Positions 43,869-56,745 of a stretch of DNA of 64,000 nucleotides are shown piece by piece. The notes beneath the pieces are model-generated. The model searched no databases. It had not been told where the DNA came from and was given only the letters and a program-made list of their open reading frames with translations. This DNA comes from Saccharothrix syringae. Its GTDB lineage: Bacteria; Actinomycetota; Actinomycetes; Mycobacteriales; Pseudonocardiaceae. The stretch covers positions 4,588,001-4,652,000 of the forward strand of contig NZ_CP034550.1 of the NCBI RefSeq assembly GCF_009498035.1, in the 5' to 3' direction. Position numbers and translations under genes: made by a program. Each line of letters begins with the position of its first letter. Positions within the stretch are counted from its first letter, which is position 1.

Positions 43869-44432
43869 GTGCCGATCTCACAGGGTGACGACGCGGTTAC
43901 CGAATGGGCAGTGGCGGCCGGGTCCGGCGACCGGGCCGCGCTGGAGCGGTTCATCCGCGCCACCCAGCGCGACGTCTGGCGCCTGGTCGCCCACCTGACC
44001 GACCCCGGCCGGGCCGACGACCTGGCCCAGGAGGTCTACCTGCGCGTCCTGCGCAGCCTGCCGAACTTCGAGGCCCGCTCGTCCGCGCGCACCTGGCTGC
44101 TGTCCATCGCCCGGCGCACCGTGGTCGACCACCTGCGCGCGGCAGGCTCCCGCCCGGCCATCGCCTGGTCGGTGGACCACGAGCAGGCCGCCGAGCGCGC
44201 CGCCGCCCCGGGGCGGGCCGGTTTCGAGGACGTGGTCGAGCTGAACCTGATGCTCGCCGACCTGGCCCCGGAGCGGCGGGAGGCGCTGCTGCTCACCCAG
44301 GTCCTCGGCCTGTCCTACGCCGAGGCCGCCGAGGTGTGCGGTTGCCCGGTGGGCACGATCCGCTCCCGCGTCGCCCGCGCCCGCGAAGACCTCCTGCGCG
44401 ACCAGGGCAACGAGGGCACCAACACCGGTTAG
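43869..44432 (+). CDS. ECF-family RNA polymerase sigma factor
   Basis: A 187-residue sigma factor: region 2 ([17 protein letters not shown], then [24 protein letters not shown] quoted in parts) and region 4 ([29 protein letters not shown], in parts). It resembles SigC-type ECFs. No anti-sigma gene adjoins. Its TAG and the TAA of the convergent HAF-repeat gene share the four bases TTAG. GTG 43869 lacks a ribosome-binding site, and the short leader may be absent. Confidence 0.92.
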   Translation: MPISQGDDAVTEWAVAAGSGDRAALERFIRATQRDVWRLVAHLTDPGRADDLAQEVYLRVLRSLPNFEARSSARTWLLSIARRTVVDHLRAAGSRPAIAWSVDHEQAAERAAAPGRAGFEDVVELNLMLADLAPERREALLLTQVLGLSYAEAAEVCGCPVGTIRSRVARAREDLLRDQGNEGTNTG

Positions 44433-45562
44433 CGGACCGGCCCCGCCGCGGGCACGGTCCACTTCACAGCCTTGACCACGTTGGCGGAGTCGGTGCTCTC
44501 CCCGACCACCACGCCCCGGTTGTTCAGGGCCACCGGCCGGCTGCGCGTGCCGCCGAGCGAGCCGAGCCAGGTGACCTTCCCGGCACGCCACAGGAACGCG
44601 CGCGGCGAGCTCGAACCGGACCAGCCGACCACGTCGCCGAGGTCGTTGACCGCCACCGCCTCGGACGGCCCGGGCACGCCCAGGTCGACCGGCTTGCCGC
44701 CGGCGGGCCACAGCGTCGCCCGCCGCACCCCGTTCGCGTCGGCCGCCGAGCCCACCGCGTCGCCGCGCTCGTTGAGCACCTGCGACCCGTACGCCACCCG
44801 GCCGGGCGAGAGCACGGTCACCTGGTCGCCCTCCCAGCGCAGCACCCGGTCGTCGCGGTTGCCGACGACGACGCCGGCCTCGTTGATCCCCCGCACCTCG
44901 TACCCGTCGGTCCCCGGCACCTCCGCCAACCGCGTGCAGGTGGTCCCCGCGCAGCGGAACGCGTACCGGTCGCCCTCGAACATCGGCAGCTTCGACCCGA
45001 CCACCACGCCCGCGTCGTTGATCGCGCTGATGAACAGGTGCGGCCCCGACACGGGCAGCGCCACGTGCGTGCCGTCGCGCCACACCGCCGCGTTCGTCTG
45101 GTGGTAGCCCGAGGGCGACGAGGAGTACGACATCGGCACCTCGCCCCTGCCGTTGATCGCGGCGGCCGAGACCCACCCGGCCCCGGACGGCCCGACGTCG
45201 ACGGCCTGACCCGCCTGCCAGACCCGCGGCCGGTTGACGTAGTAGCCGCCGCTGGTGGAGGACTGCGAGATCAGCACCTGGCCCTGCTGGTTGATCGCGC
45301 CGGGGCTGCCCGCGCCGAGGTCCGCGGCAGCCCCGCCGGGTGTCCAGTGCACGGCGCGGATCGGGCCGTTGCCCTCGGCGGTGCCGATCACCTGGCCGAG
45401 GTCGTTGACGCCGGCGGCGCGGTGCGTCGGGTACCCGGGCAGGCCGGGCAGCTCCGCGATCAGCACGTCGGCCCGCGCCGCGGGCACCACCACCAGCGGC
45501 AGGGCCGCCGCCAGCACCAGCGCACCCGCGGGCACGCGTAACTTGGAGAAGACTCCGGGCAT
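44429..45562 (-). CDS. Secreted HAF-repeat protein
   Basis: A 377-residue protein. It has a Sec signal ([22 protein letters not shown]) and then about seven repeats of the form [48 protein letters not shown] (HAF/extracellular repeat). Repeats likely form a beta-propeller. ATG 45562 is favoured by GGAGCG upstream; ATG 45574 is the alternative. Function is unknown. Confidence 0.88.
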   Translation of the reverse strand: MPGVFSKLRVPAGALVLAAALPLVVVPAARADVLIAELPGLPGYPTHRAAGVNDLGQVIGTAEGNGPIRAVHWTPGGAAADLGAGSPGAINQQGQVLISQSSTSGGYYVNRPRVWQAGQAVDVGPSGAGWVSAAAINGRGEVPMSYSSSPSGYHQTNAAVWRDGTHVALPVSGPHLFISAINDAGVVVGSKLPMFEGDRYAFRCAGTTCTRLAEVPGTDGYEVRGINEAGVVVGNRDDRVLRWEGDQVTVLSPGRVAYGSQVLNERGDAVGSAADANGVRRATLWPAGGKPVDLGVPGPSEAVAVNDLGDVVGWSGSSSPRAFLWRAGKVTWLGSLGGTRSRPVALNNRGVVVGESTDSANVVKAVKWTVPAAGPVR

Positions 45563-46047
45563 GGTTCGCTCCATTGCGAGATGTCCAGGTGGGGAAGGTT
45601 CTTCTGAACCGATTCGCACGGTAACCCGGACCGGACCGGGGCGGCGACCCCCGGACAGCCGAACCGTTGGGGGCCAACGGGTCCCGGAGGAAACCCGCGG
45701 CACGAGGCCGGGCCGGCCAAGATCCGGTACGCCACCGCGGTGACGGGGGCCGGATGACCCGCGGGACGACCGCGTTGCCGACCGCGGCCGTGCGGCACCC
45801 GGACCGCTCGCGTTCCCGGTGTGCGTGCAGCGCACCACGAGCCCGGTCGTCGGGCGTCCGCGCGGCGGTGCGGGTGCCCTACGACGACGGCGCGACCCGG
45901 CGCCCCGTGCCGCCGGTGAAGCCGGGCGACCGTCGCACACCCGGCGTCCGCGCGGTTCGTCCCGCCGCGCGCCCGGACCCGTGACGCCGCGGGCAACCCG
46001 GTGGACCAGGCGATCCTCCGGGCCCGCGCCCTGAGGTGACCCGCCCG
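45563..46047. other. ~485-bp stretch without a convincing gene
   Basis: The open frames are Arg/Pro-rich. It must contain the promoter of the HAF-repeat gene. I see no clear signal. Confidence 0.5.
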
Positions 46048-46095
46048 ACCCGCCCGGTCACCGACCTGCCCGGTCACCGACCCGCCCGGTCACCG
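46048..46095. repeat. Three 16-bp tandem repeats
   Basis: ACCCGCCCGGTCACCG three times in a row, the second copy with T for C at position 4. The third reaches 6 bp into the HD-gene 3' end, including its stop codon. Confidence 0.85.
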
Positions 46096-46689
46096 GGCGG
46101 GCAGGTCCAGCGGGTTCTCCCGCACCCGCCGCGGCCAGTCCGACGCCACCAGCCCGGCCGCCGCGCACCCCGGCTTGCGCGCGGCCTGGTCGGCGAACCG
46201 CGCGGTGAACGCCTCGACGAACCCCAGCCGCGGGTACCGCTCGACCACCTCGGCCCGGAACTCCGGCGTGAACTCGCCCACCCGGCTGCCGGACACGTCG
46301 GCGCTCACCGCGACCTGGAGCAGGTGGCCCTCCGGGTCGTCCTCGGCCGGCACGTCGTCGCCCATGTGCAGCACGATGACCTCGGCCAGCCGCTTGCGCC
46401 GCGCCCGGCCCCACCCGGCACCGGCGGCGAACACCCAGGCCAGGTGCCCGCCGGCCTCCTCGAACGGCAACTCGTGGCTGTCGAACGGCGCGGTGAGCGC
46501 GAGGTCGTGCAGCAGCGCCGCGACGTACAGCAGCTCGCCGTCGTGGGCGATGTCCTCCTGGGCCGCGTACGCCTTCGCCCACGCGTGGGCGCGCAGCGAG
46601 TGGTGCAGCAGCCAGGGCTCGGTGTACTCCTGGCACACCTCCAGCGCCGCCGCGGCGGCCCGGGAGTCGGGGGCGGTGAAGAAGTCCAC
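46090..46689 (-). CDS. HD-domain hydrolase
   Basis: A 199-residue protein with the HD pattern LLHHSLRAHAWAKAY, then VAALLHDLALTAPF (HD doublet) and EVIVLHMGDD, typical of the cyanamide hydratase/HD-phosphohydrolase group. GTG 46689. It likely binds two metals. The substrate is not known. It is 24 bp from the FadH-like gene on the same strand. Confidence 0.87.
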   Translation of the reverse strand: MDFFTAPDSRAAAAALEVCQEYTEPWLLHHSLRAHAWAKAYAAQEDIAHDGELLYVAALLHDLALTAPFDSHELPFEEAGGHLAWVFAAGAGWGRARRKRLAEVIVLHMGDDVPAEDDPEGHLLQVAVSADVSGSRVGEFTPEFRAEVVERYPRLGFVEAFTARFADQAARKPGCAAAGLVASDWPRRVRENPLDLPAR

Positions 46690-46713
46690 GCCGCGCAGGG
46701 TAGATCACCCGGG

Positions 46714-49311
<2,598 letters not shown>

Positions 49312-49321
49312 GGATGTGGTC

Positions 49322-50161
49322 ATGGCCACGCACCCGTTCCGCCAGGTCGACGTCTTCGGCTCCGCCGCCTACACCGGGAACCCGCTCGCGGTCGTCGCGG
49401 CGGCCGACGACGTGACGGAGGAGGACATGCGGCGCTTCGCGCGCTGGACGAACCTCGCCGAGACGGTGTTCCTGCTCGACCCCACCACGGCGGGCGCGGA
49501 CTACCGGGTGCGGATCTTCACCACCACGGTCGAGCTGCCGTTCGCCGGCCACCCCACCCTGGGCTCGGCCCACGCCTGGCTGGCCTGGGGCGGTCGGCCC
49601 GTGCGGGACGACGTGGTCGTGCAGGAGTGCGCGGCGGGCCTGGTCGAGGTCCGGGTGGCCGGCGACCGGCTCGCGTTCGCCGCGCCGCCGATGACCCGGT
49701 TCGAGCCGGTGGCCGAACCCCTGGCGGCGCGGGTCGCGGCGGGCCTGGGCGTCGGGCGCGACGCGGTGCTGGGCTGCTCGTGGCTGGTCAACAGGCCGGA
49801 GTGGATCGGCGTGCGGCTGGCCGACGCGGAGCGGGTGCTCGCGCTGCGGCCCGACCCGGGCGTGCTGGCCGGCCTGGAGGTGGGCGTGGTCGGCCCGCAC
49901 CGGGCCGGCGCGGGCGCCGACTTCGAGGTCCGCGCGTTCATCGCGGCCGACGGCTCCGTGGTCGAGGACCCGGCGACGGGCAGCCTGAACGCGGGGCTGG
50001 CGCGGTGGCTGGTGGGCGAGGGGGTCGCGCCGGCCGGCTACGTGGTGGCCCAGGGGACCGCGATCGGCCACGCCGCCCGCCTCCACGTGGACGTCGGGGG
50101 TGACGCGGTGTGGGTGGGCGGCGAGGTCCGACCGGGGATCACCGGGACGGTCGAGATCTGA
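49322..50161 (+). CDS. PhzF-family isomerase/epimerase
   Basis: A 279-residue protein with the PhzF pattern FRQVDVFGSAAYTGNPLAVV (in part), RIFTTTVELPFAGHPTLGSAHA and DPATGSLNAGLARWL. The glutamate after NLAE (TNLAETVF) is the usual catalytic acid. ATG 49322 has AGGA upstream; GTG 49316 is the alternative. Most PhzF relatives are not phenazine enzymes, and no other phz gene is close. It is divergent from PadR with a shared operator. Confidence 0.9.
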   Translation: MATHPFRQVDVFGSAAYTGNPLAVVAAADDVTEEDMRRFARWTNLAETVFLLDPTTAGADYRVRIFTTTVELPFAGHPTLGSAHAWLAWGGRPVRDDVVVQECAAGLVEVRVAGDRLAFAAPPMTRFEPVAEPLAARVAAGLGVGRDAVLGCSWLVNRPEWIGVRLADAERVLALRPDPGVLAGLEVGVVGPHRAGAGADFEVRAFIAADGSVVEDPATGSLNAGLARWLVGEGVAPAGYVVAQGTAIGHAARLHVDVGGDAVWVGGEVRPGITGTVEI

Positions 50162-50177
50162 GAGAGGGCTTCGGATC

Positions 50178-50197
50178 GGCCCGGTCCCGACCGGGCC
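50178..50197. terminator. Hairpin between convergent PhzF and OsmC genes
   Basis: GGCCCGGT-CCCG-ACCGGGCC, an exact 8-bp stem, 17 bp after the PhzF stop and 31 bp from the OsmC stop. Confidence 0.65.
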
Positions 50198-50227
50198 GGG
50201 CGCGGCGGGCCCGACCCGGACCCGGGT

Positions 50228-50749
50228 TCACACCAGCTCGACGTCCACCGGCACGGGGTTGCGCAGCGTGTGCCCCACCGGCGAGGTGGCGACCACCTTG
50301 CGGTGCAGCTCCTCCAGGGCCTCCCGCGGCGCGGGGGAGTCCAGGTGGACGCGCGCGGTGATCGAGCCGAACCCGGCGTGGCCCTCGGCCAGGCCCAGGA
50401 ACACCCTGAGGTCGATGTCGCCCTTGAGGTCGACGGTGAGCCGGTCGATCGCGATGCCGGCGACCGTGGCGTTGGCGGCGTAGCCCACGGCGAGGCAGTT
50501 GCCCAGCGCGCTCAGCAGCTGCTCGACGGGGTTGGCCGCGGTGTCGCCGCCGCCCAGCCCGGCCGGCTCGTCCGACGGCGTCGGGTCGAACCCGCGCACG
50601 CGCGCCTCGGACCGGAACCCGCCGGTCCAGGTGACGTGGGCGGCCCAGGTGGTGCGCGCCTTGGCCTCGTCCCGACCGATCGCCTCGACGAGGGCGCCCA
50701 CCGCTTCGATGGCGACGTCGTTGAGGCTGTGGCTGACTTCTGCGGTCAT
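50228..50749 (-). CDS. OsmC-family protein
   Basis: A 173-residue protein with the OsmC core NPVEQLLSALGNCLAVGYAANA, where the first redox Cys is in GNC. In Ohr/OsmC peroxidases a second Cys lies near the C-terminus (VCPYS-like); here the matching stretch reads TSPVGHTLRNPVPV, without Cys. So it may not be a classical peroxidase. ATG 50749. Confidence 0.88.
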   Translation of the reverse strand: MTAEVSHSLNDVAIEAVGALVEAIGRDEAKARTTWAAHVTWTGGFRSEARVRGFDPTPSDEPAGLGGGDTAANPVEQLLSALGNCLAVGYAANATVAGIAIDRLTVDLKGDIDLRVFLGLAEGHAGFGSITARVHLDSPAPREALEELHRKVVATSPVGHTLRNPVPVDVELV

Positions 50750-50915
50750 GGTGGTGCTCCCGTGGCTGTTGGGGGGTTCCTGGCAGGAGGATCCCGCCGT
50801 TCGCCGGGCGCGGGGAGGGGCGACCGAGGGCTGGGAAGCGGTGCCGGCCGGCGCGGTCCTGTGCTAGCGGCGGGGCTTGTCGGGCCCCGCCGCGCGCCGT
50901 CGGAACCGCCGGCCG

Positions 50916-52256
<1,341 letters not shown>

Positions 52257-52329
52257 TTACCGGGCGCGCGGCGGTACCGACCTTCGTCGTGGCGCGTTCG
52301 GCTCAACCTCGGCGGCCTCCATGACTTCA

Positions 52330-52349
52330 GTGTTGCCCGAAAGCAACAC
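52330..52349 (-). terminator. Hairpin after the LigD-polymerase gene
   Basis: GTGTTGC-CCGAAA-GCAACAC, an exact 7-bp stem, 48 bp past the stop of the LigD-like gene. Confidence 0.55.
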
Positions 52350-52396
52350 CTCACCGTGCTCGGAAGGCCGCCTGTCCAGGGAAAACAGCAGGGAGG

Positions 52397-53338
52397 TCAC
52401 TCACCGCGCAGTGCGCGTGCGCGCCGCTTCCCCTCGTGCATGGCCTGCACGCGGGCGACCGGGATGGTGTGCCCCTCGGCGACGAGGTCTTCGGGCAGCC
52501 GCTGGGGCGCGGGCATCCGGCCGTGCCACGGGTCGTCGGCGCCGAGCAGCCCGGGGACGGTGCGGACGGTGAAGTCGGCGGGGGTGACGGAGGCGAGGTC
52601 GTCCCAGGTCACGGGGAAGGACACGGTGGCGCCGGGGCGGATGCGGGGGCTGTAGGCGGCGGCGACGGTCGCGCCGTGCGCGCGGGTGGGGTCGAGGAAG
52701 ACCCGGCCGCCGCGGTCGTCCTTGATGAACGCGGTGGTGGCGGTGGCCGGGTCGAGGCGTTCGGCGCGGGCGGCGAGGGCGCGGGTGGCGGCGGCGACGT
52801 CGTCGTCGGTGCCGTCGACGGGCACGAAGACGTGGACGCCCTTGGAGCCGCTGGTCTTGACCAGCCCGGTGAGCCCTTCGGCGTCGAGCGCGCGGCGGAC
52901 GAGCCCGGCCGCGGTGACGACGGCGTCGAACCCGGCGCCCTCGGGCGGGTCGAGGTCGAGGACGAGGTGGGTGGGGTGGTCGAGAGCACCGGCGAGCCCG
53001 AGGGTGACGTGGTACTCGACGGCGCGCTGGTTGGCGAACCAGAGGAGGGTGCGGCGGTCGTCGCAGAGGGCGTAGCGGATCTGGCGGCGGGAGGTCTCGG
53101 CCCACAGGGTGGTGGAGGGGACCCAGGCGGGGGTGTACTTGGGGAGGTTCTTCTGCACGAAGGGTTCCTGGCCGGGGCGCACGCGCACGACGGACAGGGG
53201 GCGTCCGGCGAGGCCGGGGATGATCCGGTCGCGGACGGCGTCGAGGTAGTCGACGAGGTCGCCCTTGGTGGCGTCGGCGCCGTCGAACAGCGGTTGGTCG
53301 AGGTTGGTCAGCGCGACGCCGTCGCGTTCTTCACCCAT
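52397..53338 (-). CDS. Stand-alone LigD-type NHEJ polymerase/primase
   Basis: A 313-residue protein of the archaeo-eukaryotic primase superfamily: HLVLDLDPPEG (catalytic DxD), KTSGSKGVHVFVPV and PRIRPGATVSFPVTWDD. In NHEJ it adds nucleotides at double-strand breaks together with Ku and a ligase. It has no ligase or nuclease domain of its own, and ku is not in the window, so it is a split-LigD member. ATG 53338. Confidence 0.93.
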   Translation of the reverse strand: MGEERDGVALTNLDQPLFDGADATKGDLVDYLDAVRDRIIPGLAGRPLSVVRVRPGQEPFVQKNLPKYTPAWVPSTTLWAETSRRQIRYALCDDRRTLLWFANQRAVEYHVTLGLAGALDHPTHLVLDLDPPEGAGFDAVVTAAGLVRRALDAEGLTGLVKTSGSKGVHVFVPVDGTDDDVAAATRALAARAERLDPATATTAFIKDDRGGRVFLDPTRAHGATVAAAYSPRIRPGATVSFPVTWDDLASVTPADFTVRTVPGLLGADDPWHGRMPAPQRLPEDLVAEGHTIPVARVQAMHEGKRRARALRGE

Positions 53339-53377
53339 GTGCCAACCCTCTCGGGTCGGGGCGCGGTGGGCAAGCCG

Positions 53378-53404
53378 GGCCCGCCCCCGGTGGCGGGGCG
53401 GGCC
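53378..53404 (-). terminator. Hairpin after the chitinase gene
   Basis: GGCCCGCCCC-CGGTGGC-GGGGCGGGCC, an exact 10-bp stem 11 bp beyond the chitinase stop. Confidence 0.7.
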
Positions 53405-53414
53405 GCGGCCGGGG

Positions 53415-54779
53415 TCAGGGCAGGCGCCAGAGCTGGTTGGTGCCGGCGGTGCAGTCCCAGATCTGGAGGCGGGTGCCGTCGGCGGAGCTGGGGCCGGTGG
53501 CGTCGAGGCAGCGGCCGGAGGCGGGGTTGCGCAGGGTGCCGTCGGCCTGGGCCTGCCAGGTCTGGGCGCCGGTGCCGTTGCAGTCCCAGAGCTGGGTGGT
53601 GGTGCCGTTGGCGGTGCCGGCGCTGGTGACGTCGAGGCACTTGCCGAGGGCGCGCAGGGTGCCGTCGGTGCCGGCGGTCCAGGTTTGGGCGTTGGTGCCG
53701 TTGCAGGTCCAGAGCTGGATGGCGGTGCCGTTGGCGCTGTTGGCGCTGGCGACGTCGACGCACTTGCCGGCGATGCCGGTGATGGGGCCGGTGCGGCCGG
53801 GCGGGGTGGTGCCGCCGCCCGCGGTCTCGTAAATGGCGTTGAGCAGGGAGGTGCTGCCGGTGGTGTCCTGGGACAGCTCCCAGTTCATGATGCCGCCGGC
53901 GTTGGCCAGGGCCCACTGGGTCTTGCGGCGGATGGTGGGCAGGCCGTTGTAGCACTGCTGGGCGCCGTTGACGGTGGTGCAGTCGCGGTTGGCGTTGGCG
54001 GGGTCCATGGCGACGAGCTGGGCGTAGGTGTAGTAGCCGGGGCGGCTGTAGAAGGGGACGCCGAGGACGGTCTTGGCGGCGGGCAGGCCGCGGGACTTCC
54101 AGTAGTTGGCGCTGGCGATGGACCAGTCGTAGTTGGCGTGGGGGCTGCCGCCGTCGTAGGCCATGATGTTGAGCCAGTCGACGTGGCCGAACACGGCGGT
54201 CTGCACGCCTTCGGCGGTGCCGCCGCCGGAGACGACGGCCGCGGTGAGGAGCTTGCCGCGGCTGTGCATGGCGGTGGAGAGCTGGCCCATCAGTGCGGTG
54301 AAGTTGGCGGCGGAGGTGCCGGGGTCGGGGTACTCCCAGTCGATGTCGACGCCGTCGAGGTTGTACTGGTTGACGGTGTTGACCACGCTGTTGACGAAGG
54401 TGGTGCGGCTGGTGGCGTTGGCGGCCAGCGCTTCGAAGGCGGAGTCGTTGCCGTCGTTCCAGCCGCCGATGGCCAGGGACACGCGGACGCCGTTGGCGTG
54501 GGCGAGGTTGACCAGGGACGTGAGCTTGGCGGTGTCCGGGATGGCCTGCAGGGTGCCGTTGGCGTTGGGCAGGGCGAACGAGTAGTTGATGTGGGTGAGC
54601 TTGGTGTACTGGACGGCGTTGACGCTTCCCGCCCAGGAGGGCAGGTAGCCGACGCTCTTGAAGCCGGCGGGCGGGGCGGCGTGCGCGCCGGGGGTGGTGA
54701 GGGCCGCTGCCGCGGTGGCGAGGGCGAGGGCGGTGGCGCTCCACCGCGATCGACGCCGGGGTGTTGCCGAGAAGCGCAT
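53415..54779 (-). CDS. Secreted GH18 chitinase with ricin-type carbohydrate-binding domain
   Basis: A 454-residue protein with a Sec signal (WSATALALATAAAALTTPGAHA). The GH18 barrel shows SLAIGGWN and DGVDIDWEYP (DxxDxDxE with the catalytic Glu). The last ~125 residues are a CBM13/ricin B fold with three repeats (CVDVASANSANGTAIQLW, CLDVTSAGTANGTTTQLW, CLDATGPSSADGTRLQIW). It degrades chitin outside the cell. ATG 54779. Confidence 0.95.
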   Translation of the reverse strand: MRFSATPRRRSRWSATALALATAAAALTTPGAHAAPPAGFKSVGYLPSWAGSVNAVQYTKLTHINYSFALPNANGTLQAIPDTAKLTSLVNLAHANGVRVSLAIGGWNDGNDSAFEALAANATSRTTFVNSVVNTVNQYNLDGVDIDWEYPDPGTSAANFTALMGQLSTAMHSRGKLLTAAVVSGGGTAEGVQTAVFGHVDWLNIMAYDGGSPHANYDWSIASANYWKSRGLPAAKTVLGVPFYSRPGYYTYAQLVAMDPANANRDCTTVNGAQQCYNGLPTIRRKTQWALANAGGIMNWELSQDTTGSTSLLNAIYETAGGGTTPPGRTGPITGIAGKCVDVASANSANGTAIQLWTCNGTNAQTWTAGTDGTLRALGKCLDVTSAGTANGTTTQLWDCNGTGAQTWQAQADGTLRNPASGRCLDATGPSSADGTRLQIWDCTAGTNQLWRLP

Positions 54780-55137
54780 GGGTGTCCCTTTCCGGGGTGG
54801 CGCTGGCGGCAGCCGGGACGAACCTTATCGGAGACCTTGATTCAAGTCACGATGTAAGTGGGCGCGGGCCGGTCCGCCGCGGCCGGGCGCTCCCTCGGGG
54901 GCGGCCCGGCCGGCATCCCGGTGGGACCGTGGCACCGCGTTCCCCGATGTCGATTTCACCCGGTGGAATGACCTCCGGTGGATCGCGTTCGCCGGTGCGC
55001 GGTTCCGCCCCCTCAATTCACCGGAGATGCCCGGCCGCTTCCGGGATCAATTGCGCGCGGCCTTCGATCTTGTCCAACCGCGCCGCTGACCTGCCGCTTC
55101 TCCGACAATGCGCGGACGTGAAACCTGTTCCACCCTT
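54780..55137. other. ~360-bp region upstream of chitinase
   Basis: It must hold the chitinase promoter (leftward). AT-richer segments occur at 54825-54860 and 55010-55060. No gene was seen. Confidence 0.5.
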
Positions 55138-55156
55138 TTAGGTAAGGCTCGCCTAA
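55138..55156. promoter_or_regulatory. IdeR/DmdR-type iron box
   Basis: TTAGGTAAGGCTCGCCTAA, a 19-bp dyad that matches the actinobacterial iron-repressor consensus TTAGGTTAGGCTCACCTAA at 17 of 19 positions. It lies 76 bp upstream of the DUF1540 gene. Confidence 0.88.
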
Positions 55157-55231
55157 ATGTTTTCGTGTTGCAGGTCCGGGTATCCGGTGGCAGCGTCTGG
55201 TTCACCGAACCCGTTGTCCGGAGGAGCTGTC

Positions 55232-55537
55232 ATGACCACCACGGAAATGCCCGCCGTCAGCGAGTGCACCGTCACCGGTTGTTCCTACAACCACGACGTC
55301 CACTGCCACGCCTTCGCCATCACCGTCAGCGGTGAGGACGGCGCGGCCGACTGCGGCACCTTCATCCCGCTGGCGCGCAAGGGCGGCCTGCCCAGGGCCG
55401 TCGCCCAGGTCGGCGCGTGCTCGCGGGCGGACTGCGTCCACAACAGGGAGCTGGAGTGCACCGCGCCCGGCGGCATCCGCGTCGCCCCCGGCGAGGGTGG
55501 CCACGACGCCAACTGCCTGACCTACGACCGCGGCTGA
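55232..55537 (+). CDS. Cys-rich protein with two DUF1540 repeats
   Basis: A 101-residue protein. Two similar modules: CTVTGCSYNHDVHCHAFAITV ending in ADCGTFI, and CSRADCVHNRELECTAPG ending in ANCLTYD. Each gives four Cys and could bind a metal. Function of DUF1540 is not established. ATG 55232 has GGAGGAG upstream. The iron box suggests that it is made when iron is scarce. No signal peptide is visible, so it is cytoplasmic. Confidence 0.9.
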   Translation: MTTTEMPAVSECTVTGCSYNHDVHCHAFAITVSGEDGAADCGTFIPLARKGGLPRAVAQVGACSRADCVHNRELECTAPGGIRVAPGEGGHDANCLTYDRG

Positions 55538-55544
55538 GGCACGT

Positions 55545-55576
55545 GGGGTGCCGCACCGGTACGGGCGCGGCACCCC
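55545..55576. terminator. Hairpin between convergent genes
   Basis: GGGGTGCCGC and GCGGCACCCC, an exact 10-bp stem with a 12-nt loop, between the DUF1540 gene and the SRPBCC gene. Confidence 0.75.
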
Positions 55577-55583
55577 CGCCCGC

Positions 55584-55925
55584 TCAACCCGGCAGGTCCG
55601 CCACGAACGCGGCGAACTCGCGCTCCACCCGCTGCCGGTACCCGATGAACAGCCGGTTGGCCAGCGGCACCGCCCACCGCCCCCGGCGCGCCACGTTGCG
55701 CACCCGGTGCGTCAGCCGCGCCCCGTCGCCGACCGCGTCCACCCGCCACTCGCCGCGGTACCACCAGCCGCCCTGGATCGCGGCGGCCCGTCGGACCTCG
55801 TCCACCTCCAGCGTGACGTACCCGGTCCCGGCGCCGCGCAGCACCTGGAGCACCCGCGCCCACACCGCCTCCGGCGAGGTGGTCACGACCGCGCTCACCT
55901 CGACCAGCGGCTCCCCGTCCGCCAT
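55584..55925 (-). CDS. SRPBCC (START/Bet v1-like) family protein
   Basis: A 113-residue protein with VSAVVTTSPEAVWARVLQVL and later GGWWYRGEWRVDAVGDGARLTHRV, typical of the polyketide cyclase/SRPBCC fold that encloses a hydrophobic ligand. ATG 55925 has GGGGGAG upstream. It is divergent from the TetR gene, with three operators between, so it is likely the target of that regulator. Confidence 0.85.
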   Translation of the reverse strand: MADGEPLVEVSAVVTTSPEAVWARVLQVLRGAGTGYVTLEVDEVRRAAAIQGGWWYRGEWRVDAVGDGARLTHRVRNVARRGRWAVPLANRLFIGYRQRVEREFAAFVADLPG

Positions 55926-55937
55926 GCGCTCCCCCTT

Positions 55938-55985
55938 CGAACAGTGTTCGTCCCACGAACGATGGTCGTCGTCGAACACCGTTCG
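55938..55985. promoter_or_regulatory. Three tandem TetR operators
   Basis: CGAAC-AGT-GTTCG (55938-55950), CGAAC-GAT-GGTCG (55956-55968, one arm imperfect) and CGAAC-ACC-GTTCG (55973-55985). Centres are 17-18 bp apart. A further half-site GTTCG overlaps 55999-56003 before the TetR ATG. Confidence 0.88.
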
Positions 55986-56004
55986 TGTCAAGTACGGTGT
56001 TCGC

Positions 56005-56694
56005 ATGGAGTCCCCCGAGCCGCCCTGGCGCGCCGTGCCCGCCCGTCCCGCGGTCAAGCCGCGGCTCTCGCGCGAGCTGATCGTGCGGACCGGCCTGGAC
56101 GTGCTGCTGGCCGAGGGCCTGGACGCGGTGAGCATGCGGCGCGTGGCCCAGGCGCTGGGCACCGGCCCGGCCTCGCTGTACGCCCACGTCGCCACCAAGG
56201 ACGAACTGGTCGAGCTGATGCTCGACCGCGTCCTGGAGGACGTCCCGCTGCCGGCACCGGACCCGCGCCGCTGGCGCGACCAGGTCAAGGACCTGCTGCG
56301 CGGCCAGGTCCGCGCGATGGCGGCGCACCCCGGCATCGCCCGGGTGGCCTGGCAGGTGGCCGTGCCGGTCGGCCCCAACGCCCTGCGCCACGGCGAGGCG
56401 CTGCTCAGCCTGCTGCGCGCGGGCGGCCTGCCGCTGCGCGAAGCCGCGTACGCGTGCGACGCGCTCTCGTTGTACACCAAGGCTTTCGCCTACGAGAGCA
56501 GCACGTGGGCCTCGGGCGCGGTCGACCACGCCGACGTCGCCGCCCGCGGCAGGCAGATCGTCGAGTACATGGACTCGATGCCGCCCGGCGCGTTCGCCAA
56601 CATGTCCCGCATCGGCGACCTGTTCACCGCCGAGACCGCGACCGAGCGCTTCGAGTTCGGCCTGGACATGCTCCTGAACGGCCTGGACCGCTGA
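56005..56694 (+). CDS. TetR-family regulator (TetR_C-like)
   Basis: A 229-residue protein. HTH: GLDAVSMRRVAQALGTGPASLYAHVATKDELV (seen as two pieces: MRRVAQALGTGPASLYAHV and ATKDELVELM). The C-terminal ligand domain is of the TetR_C type, which binds small drugs. ATG 56005. It represses the SRPBCC gene and itself through the three operators, by position. Confidence 0.92.
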   Translation: MESPEPPWRAVPARPAVKPRLSRELIVRTGLDVLLAEGLDAVSMRRVAQALGTGPASLYAHVATKDELVELMLDRVLEDVPLPAPDPRRWRDQVKDLLRGQVRAMAAHPGIARVAWQVAVPVGPNALRHGEALLSLLRAGGLPLREAAYACDALSLYTKAFAYESSTWASGAVDHADVAARGRQIVEYMDSMPPGAFANMSRIGDLFTAETATERFEFGLDMLLNGLDR

Positions 56695-56699
56695 TGCGC

Positions 56700-56736
56700 C
56701 ACCGGTCGGCCGGCCCCCTCCGCCGACCGACCGGTG
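56700..56736. terminator. Hairpin between TetR and DoxX genes
   Basis: CACCGGTCGG and CCGACCGGTG, an exact 10-bp stem with a 17-nt loop, between the two convergent genes. Confidence 0.7.
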
Positions 56737-56745
56737 ACCCCGCGC

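Noticed and set aside
45819..46034. Plus-strand frame in the gap before the HD gene
   Set aside because: Composition of a shadow frame; no homologous feature seen.
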